NCBI GenBank assembly: GCA_037147155.1
Contig: JBAWVR010000019.1
Coordinates: 1 to 14,806 of the forward strand
Origin: JBAWVR01 sp037147155
GTDB lineage: Bacteria > Patescibacteriota > Minisyncoccia > Phycocordibacterales > GWA1-40-21
Length of the DNA: 14,806 nucleotides
Reading direction: 5' to 3'
Shown here: positions 11,568-14,806 of the stretch, one piece after another
Layout: every line of letters begins with the position of its first letter
Position numbering within the stretch: position 1 is the first letter of the stretch
Program-made: the position numbers and the translations under genes
Notes under the pieces: model-generated
Database searches by the model: none
Told to the model about the DNA's origin: nothing
Seen by the model: only the letters and a program-made list of their open reading frames with translations

Positions 11568-11852
11568 ATGACACCAGAGCAACCAACCACACAAGAAACA
11601 ATAAGCGAAAAAATAACTAGTGCGGCTATTCGATATGAAGGCCAGTTTTATACTGGACGAAACCACGGCGAGGCGGTGATTGAATTGGAAAGACTGATTT
11701 CTCACTATGATCCCAGCAAGATTGAAAGTGGTTTTTTGACTTCTACAAATAGATTTGTCAGCCATGATGAAGCAGTCGCAATTGCGAAAAAAGCTCAGCC
11801 AGAAGTTTTGATTTTTGATACTATTAGCACCAACCTCCTCGGTAAGGAGTAA
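11568..11852 (+). CDS. Small conserved protein of unknown function
   Basis: A 94-residue protein. The core reads ISEKITSAAIRYEGQFYTGRNHGEAVIEL (12-40), then IESGFLTSTNRFVSHDEAVAIAKKAQ (56-81). The pattern (A-I-x-Y-x-G-x-x-Y-T-G-R-x-H, then G-F-x-T-S-x-x-R-F-V-x-x-x-E-A-x-x-x-A) is one I recall from small bacterial and phage proteins of unknown function, with conserved TGRxH and RFV-EA blocks. No catalytic assignment is possible. It has its own predicted leaderless promoter and ends at a hairpin terminator built from a 27-bp repeat. Confidence 0.7.
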   Translation: MTPEQPTTQETISEKITSAAIRYEGQFYTGRNHGEAVIELERLISHYDPSKIESGFLTSTNRFVSHDEAVAIAKKAQPEVLIFDTISTNLLGKE

Positions 11853-11893
11853 AAAACGACCCTTGTAGGGCAGCCCTGCAAGGGTCGTTTTTT
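11851..11893 (+). terminator. Terminator built on 27-bp repeat copy 2
   Basis: AAAAAACG and CGTTTTTT flank repeat copy 2, giving a 20-bp stem with loop CAG and T-tracts in both directions. It overlaps the stop codon of the 94-residue gene and lies 26 nt before the next ATG. Confidence 0.9.
11859..11885. repeat. 27-bp palindromic repeat, copy 2
   Basis: ACCCTTGTAGGG pairs with CCCTGCAAGGGT around loop CAG. It shares the ACCCTTGTAGG and CAAGGGT ends and the 12+3+12 layout with copies 1 and 3. Confidence 0.85.
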
Positions 11894-11904
11894 TGCCTTA
11901 TATT

Positions 11905-11913
11905 TGCTAGAAT
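11905..11913 (+). promoter_or_regulatory. Extended -10 promoter of the HAD-Nudix unit
   Basis: TGCTAGAAT ends 6 nt (TGGGAT) before the ATG at 11920, so a leaderless start is predicted. Confidence 0.65.
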
Positions 11914-11919
11914 TGGGAT

Positions 11920-12549
11920 ATGAAAAAAGTAATAATTTTTGATATAGACGGAGTGTTGTTTGATACTATACCGCACGCAGAAAAGTATTTCCTTGAAGAG
12001 TACACTGATGTGCCTGGCGACATATACAAACGAGTAAATGCTGGGAACTACCACGAAGAAAAAAATAAAATCTCGCACTTGAAAAAACCACTATCAGAAG
12101 TAGAGGAGCGAGAAAGAGTGACTGGATATGAAGAAAGAAAAAGTAATCTTCCGATGTTTCCTGGTATGAAAGAATTATTAGAAAAGCTACACGCTTCCGG
12201 TGTTCTACTAGTCTCAAATACTGGTGCTTACAAATCAAGATGTGTGCCTGGACTTGAAAAAGCTGGGGTTATTGATCTTTTTGATTTTATTGCCACCGCT
12301 GAGACATCCAAAAGCAAATCCGAAAAATTCAAAATAATTGAAGAAAAATATCAGATTCCAAAAAGCGAGATGGTCTTTATCACCGACGCTCTTGGTGACT
12401 TGAAAGAAGCCCAGATATCTGGAGTTTCCACCATCGCTGTTACCTGGGGAGTGCATGATGCCACCTATTTTGATAAAGAAAAATATTCTTGTTTGGTTGG
12501 AGTGGCAAACACAGTTTCAGAGTTAGAGGAGATGATTAAAAAATCCTAA
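11920..12549 (+). CDS. HAD-superfamily hydrolase (phosphatase)
   Basis: A 209-residue protein of the haloacid dehalogenase superfamily, subfamily I layout with a helical cap. Motif I is FDIDGVLFDT (Asp8 nucleophile, Asp10). A charged cap spans about 17-80. Motif II is LVSNTG (Ser99). The motif III lysine lies in SKSKSEKF (131-137). Motif IV is FITDALGDLKEA (Asp156, Asp160). It resembles PGP/GmhB-like small-metabolite phosphatases; the substrate is unknown. It is the first gene of a unit with the Nudix gene, which starts 2 nt after its stop (TAATCATG). Confidence 0.9.
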   Translation: MKKVIIFDIDGVLFDTIPHAEKYFLEEYTDVPGDIYKRVNAGNYHEEKNKISHLKKPLSEVEERERVTGYEERKSNLPMFPGMKELLEKLHASGVLLVSNTGAYKSRCVPGLEKAGVIDLFDFIATAETSKSKSEKFKIIEEKYQIPKSEMVFITDALGDLKEAQISGVSTIAVTWGVHDATYFDKEKYSCLVGVANTVSELEEMIKKS

Positions 12550-12551
12550 TC

Positions 12552-12992
12552 ATGTCCAAACTTCGATATACTTTTTACAGTGCGGTATATGTCATCATCA
12601 AACGAGAGAATAAAATTCTAATGCTACGCCGTTTTAATACTGGCTGGATGGACGGAATGTACACTCTGCCGGCAGGTCACATTGAAGAAAGCGAGACGGC
12701 TGAGCAGACGGCGTCTAGAGAAATTCTAGAAGAAGTCGGCATCAATATTCCGCCAAATGCTTTATCAGTCGCTCATGTGATGTTGGAAAAATCAGCTGAC
12801 AATAAGGAATACTTTAATATTTTTATTGAAGCAAAAAACTTTTCCGACGAGCCAACAAACAAAGAAAAAGATAAATGTGATGAAGTCGCTTGGTTTTCCC
12901 TTGATTCCCTACCTGACAACACTTTGCCGTGTGTAAAGGAAGCCTTAAGACAAATTACTGAAGGTAATCATTATTCAAATTTCGGGTTTTAA
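12552..12992 (+). CDS. Nudix hydrolase
   Basis: A 146-residue protein with a full Nudix box G-x5-E-x7-R-E-U-x-E-E-x-G-U: Gly42, Glu48, Arg56-Glu57, Glu60-Glu61, Gly63-Ile64. Before it lie AVYVIIKRENKILMLRR and WMDGMYTLPAGH, the usual strands leading into the box. After it come IFIEAKNF and VAWFSLDSLP. Nudix enzymes cleave nucleoside diphosphates linked to another moiety; candidates here are damaged nucleotides or nucleotide sugars. It is coupled to the HAD phosphatase, so the pair could act in sequence on a nucleotide derivative (inference). Confidence 0.93.
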   Translation: MSKLRYTFYSAVYVIIKRENKILMLRRFNTGWMDGMYTLPAGHIEESETAEQTASREILEEVGINIPPNALSVAHVMLEKSADNKEYFNIFIEAKNFSDEPTNKEKDKCDEVAWFSLDSLPDNTLPCVKEALRQITEGNHYSNFGF

Positions 12993-13027
12993 GACACTTG
13001 CCTTATCTCGTCTTTTCTTTATCCATT

Positions 13028-13036
13028 TGTTAAAAT
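13028..13036 (+). promoter_or_regulatory. Extended -10 promoter of the metalloprotease-kinase unit
   Basis: TGTTAAAAT ends 8 nt before the ATG at 13045. No Shine-Dalgarno site lies in the AT-only gap, so a leaderless or near-leaderless start is predicted. Confidence 0.5.
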
Positions 13037-13044
13037 AAAATTAT

Positions 13045-13797
13045 ATGAATTCACCAGAAAACTTTAGTATTCAGCCAGAACCTATTGAAAAAATAGGGTA
13101 TATAAAAAAGGAAGGTTGGACTCCCGAGCAATTAATCGAATTTAGATTCAAACAGTCCGACTACAGTCGTCTTTGTGAATATATTACCGGACTACAACCA
13201 GAGGATCCAAGAATAGTAGAAAGACTAAAAGAGGATCATGAAATAATTCGGGCGAGATACAATCTCCCCAACAGAGAAATGATTTGGTATCAACCTTCAG
13301 AATACGAGCGTTTTCTTCGTGCGGAGGCTGAAAAAACTGGCGTCACAATAAGAGAAAAAAGTGACTGTGGTAGTTTCTTCAAGGATAACGGTATGGCTGG
13401 TGGTGTGTATTTTGATGAAAATAAAACCATTGGGTCAAGTATTGATAAAACTGATAAAGATTCAATGGTTCACAGTTTGAGTATACTTGAACACGAGTTG
13501 ATTCACGCCAAACAACACAAAGCCTACCCAGATATGATGACTGAGCAGATGGAATATGAGGCTTACGTTGCAGGATTAAATACAGACAATGTAGCTAACG
13601 CACCAGCAGGTATCGGCTTGTTCTTTTTTGGATTCTCGATTGGTGGATCAGTAGAGCACTGGTATACGGATAAAAATAACGAACGACCTGAAGGTTCGCC
13701 TGAGATATTGCCAAAATGGGACAACCCTGAATACTTTTTGAAACATGTTGATCATGTTGATGAAAAATTGATTGAGGAATACAAAGCAAAAAAATGA
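13045..13797 (+). CDS. Putative zinc metallopeptidase (HELIH)
   Basis: A 250-residue protein of no family I can name. Residues 149-154 read EHELIH, an HExxH zinc motif (His150, Glu151, His154). It sits in a helix preceded by SLSIL and followed by AKQHKAYP, and about 16-18 residues later by MEYEAYVAG (Glu170 or Glu172), which could be the third ligand of a gluzincin. Upstream DCGSFFKDNGMAGGVYFDENKTIG looks like beta strands before the active-site helix. There is no signal peptide; one hydrophobic patch (IGLFFFGFSIGG, 190-201) is too short and Gly-rich for a sure membrane helix. Its TGA stop overlaps the next gene's ATG (ATGA). Peptidase activity is inferred. Confidence 0.7.
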   Translation: MNSPENFSIQPEPIEKIGYIKKEGWTPEQLIEFRFKQSDYSRLCEYITGLQPEDPRIVERLKEDHEIIRARYNLPNREMIWYQPSEYERFLRAEAEKTGVTIREKSDCGSFFKDNGMAGGVYFDENKTIGSSIDKTDKDSMVHSLSILEHELIHAKQHKAYPDMMTEQMEYEAYVAGLNTDNVANAPAGIGLFFFGFSIGGSVEHWYTDKNNERPEGSPEILPKWDNPEYFLKHVDHVDEKLIEEYKAKK

Positions 13798-14297
13798 ACT
13801 ACTCCAGAATCTCAATTATTGGTATCAGTGGCTCGGGAAAAAGCACTCTGTCTCGTCGACTTGTGAAAACAGGGCTGCCACTTTTCTATATGGACCAACT
13901 ATTTTGGAAGGGCAATTGGCAAGCAGTACCCGAGACTGATTATCTCCGAGAACACACCTCACTAATTGAAAAACCAGATTGGATTATTGAAGGATATGTT
14001 GATAAAAAAATGTCAGACAGACTATCACGCTCTCACCTTGTTTTGTATTTAGATTATTCCAGATTTCTCTGTGTATGGAGAATCATACTTCGCTGGATTA
14101 AACACAGAAAAGAAAGCCGACCAGAATTACCAAAGGAAGCTCTTGAACAATTTAAGTGGGGATATTTGTGGACTGTATTTACCAGAGCTGAGCGCGAGTG
14201 TATTGAGGAAGCTATTGAACAATCAAATCCTAAAAACTTGATCCGTTTTAGTAATCCAAAAGAACTTGAATCTTTTCTGAAAACTGAGTTTATCTAA
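13794..14297 (+). CDS. P-loop kinase-like protein (topology modulation / FlaR-like)
   Basis: A 167-residue protein with Walker A IIGISGSGKSTLSRRL (residues 8-23), followed by LPLFYMDQLFWKGNW (28-42), WIIEGYV, LVLYLDYSRFLCVWRIILRW and a basic segment KHRKESRPELP. These match the small adenylate-kinase-like family annotated as DNA topology modulation protein FlaR, where D-x-L-[FY]-W-x-x-x-W and the W-I-I-[ED]-G-x-Y strand are typical. The biochemical role is unclear; a kinase of a small metabolite is likely. It overlaps the metallopeptidase gene by 4 nt (ATGA), so the two are co-translated. Confidence 0.85.
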   Translation: MNYSRISIIGISGSGKSTLSRRLVKTGLPLFYMDQLFWKGNWQAVPETDYLREHTSLIEKPDWIIEGYVDKKMSDRLSRSHLVLYLDYSRFLCVWRIILRWIKHRKESRPELPKEALEQFKWGYLWTVFTRAERECIEEAIEQSNPKNLIRFSNPKELESFLKTEFI

Positions 14298-14302
14298 CAC
14301 TC

Positions 14303-14329
14303 ACCCTTGTAGGATAGTCCTACAAGGGT
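14303..14329. repeat. 27-bp palindromic repeat, copy 3
   Basis: ACCCTTGTAGGA pairs perfectly with TCCTACAAGGGT around loop TAG, and an outer C-G pair extends the stem to 13 bp. The sequence GAAAAAAC follows and no T-tract, so it is not a canonical plus-strand terminator. Confidence 0.85.
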
Positions 14330-14371
14330 GGAAAAAACAAACTTAAAACTCAGAACTCTCAATTGGGTTAA

Positions 14372-14404
14372 ATAAAAAAACGCCGTACCCGAAGGTCGTG
14401 CGTT
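14372..14404 (-). terminator. Terminator of the small lipoprotein gene
   Basis: On the minus strand AACGC-CG-ACC pairs with GGT-CG-GCGTT around loop TTCG, with one bulged A on each side, then TTTTTTT. The stem lies about 25 nt after the stop codon at 14429. Confidence 0.85.
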
Positions 14405-14428
14405 ATTTTGAAGATCCTTTCTTCTTTT

Positions 14429-14701
14429 TTACTTGTGTTCAACCAGCGTCACCTTCCCTTGAATAATACCAAAGGAACTGCTTTCGCGAAAATTGTAAGT
14501 CTCAGCTTTGTCACTTTCAGTCATAGGACGAGTGAGGTACCAGATATGACTCTCGCCCTTCCAGGTGACATTAATAAGCTTTTCGCCTTTGGGCAAATCA
14601 ATATTGGCCGTTCCACCAAAACTCTTCGCCCGAGATTGTTCGGTGCAAGCACCGCACAACAAGATGCCGATCATGAGCACGATGAACATTGTGAATTTCA
14701 T
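14429..14701 (-). CDS. Small putative lipoprotein of unknown function
   Basis: A 90-residue protein beginning MKFTMFIVLMIGILLCGAC, a classic short basic n-region and hydrophobic core ending in Cys16 and Cys19; CGAC would be a loose lipobox. The mature part, FGGTANIDLPKGEKLINVTWKG then ESHIWYLTRPM and SSFGIIQGKVTLVE, looks like a small beta protein. I recall similar small proteins from bacterial and phage genomes, without known function. An alternative GTG start at 14755 would add 18 residues and bury the signal peptide, so I prefer the ATG at 14701. A possible promoter TTAAAC-N16-TATAAA lies upstream on the minus strand near 14778-14804. Confidence 0.7.
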   Translation of the reverse strand: MKFTMFIVLMIGILLCGACTEQSRAKSFGGTANIDLPKGEKLINVTWKGESHIWYLTRPMTESDKAETYNFRESSSFGIIQGKVTLVEHK

Positions 14702-14806
14702 TTTACCAATCTTTGGTGTATGGTTTGGGACACCTGGGCTTCCTTTCAAAGCCACTACCCAACGTAAAAGAACTATTTATATGATAACACTATATAAGTT
14801 TAATGT

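Noticed and set aside
9804..14329. Integron attC sites between the small genes
   Set aside because: The palindromes are only 27 bp with fully paired stems; they lack the GTTRRRY/RYYYAAC core sites and unpaired bases of attC, and no integrase is visible.
14702..14755. GTG start at 14755 for the lipoprotein gene
   Set aside because: It would place 18 mostly polar residues before the signal peptide, and no ribosome-binding site precedes it.
1..14806. Alternative genetic code (UGA=Gly or TAG as sense)
   Set aside because: TGA ends the BtpA-like and metallopeptidase genes, and TAG ends the genes with stops at 587, 1458 and 2514, all at sensible protein ends. The in-frame TAG in the HD gene is therefore an isolated case.

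Overview
This window looks like part of a Candidate Phyla Radiation (Patescibacteria, probably Parcubacteria-type) genome. The genes are short and tightly packed and intergenic gaps are small. Several conserved hypotheticals are of types common in that group, and palindromic repeats are frequent. The code is standard: TAA, TAG and TGA all end plausible full-length genes, which argues against the UGA=Gly code of Gracilibacteria and Absconditabacteria. The phylum call is inference from gene content, not a phylogeny.

Layout. (1) 1-164 is the 3' end of a membrane transporter that converges on a five-gene minus-strand operon (212-2396). The operon encodes an unknown helical protein, a membrane-anchored thioredoxin-like protein, a Gmad2-domain protein and two small single-pass membrane proteins. 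(2) 2514-4020 (minus) is a PAP2 phosphatase followed by a CcdA/DsbD-type thiol-transporting membrane protein, which could supply reducing power to the thioredoxin-like protein. (3) 4059-4766 is rsmG, divergent from PAP2 across only 38 bp. (4) 4932-5758 (minus) holds a membrane-anchored methyltransferase resembling FAM173/ATPSCKMT and a DUF378 protein. (5) 5842-8292 is an island that stands out: a BtpA-like TIM-barrel gene and an MFS transporter, visibly richer in G+C, with strong Shine-Dalgarno sites, consensus -35/-10 promoters, and terminators with the same 14-bp stem after each gene. The 387 bp between them carry a promoter, a short ORF, a Cas12a-repeat-like segment and a terminator with a possible antiterminator. 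(6) 8297-9392 (minus) is a nucleoside 2-deoxyribosyltransferase-like gene followed by an HD phosphohydrolase whose apparent original start is cut by an in-frame TAG. (7) 9561-9754 contains tRNA-Gln(CUG) with its promoter and terminator, plus extra inverted and direct copies of its 3' end. (8) 9804-14329 is a run of small accessory enzymes: a P-loop kinase, an SRPBCC-RibD fusion, a small conserved unknown, a HAD phosphatase, a Nudix hydrolase, a HELIH metalloprotease and a FlaR-like kinase. Three near-identical 27-bp palindromes punctuate it. (9) 14429-14701 (minus) is a small lipoprotein.

The most general observation concerns expression signals. Outside the island, nearly every first gene of a transcription unit has a -10 box, usually an extended one (TGnTAnnnT), ending only 6-8 nt before the start codon, with no Shine-Dalgarno site. 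This predicts leaderless mRNAs. The island genes use ordinary leaders with Shine-Dalgarno sites, so the window mixes two initiation styles. The other notable points are the BtpA-MFS leader region, the rearranged tRNA-Gln 3' ends, two palindrome families, and the SRPBCC-RibD fusion.
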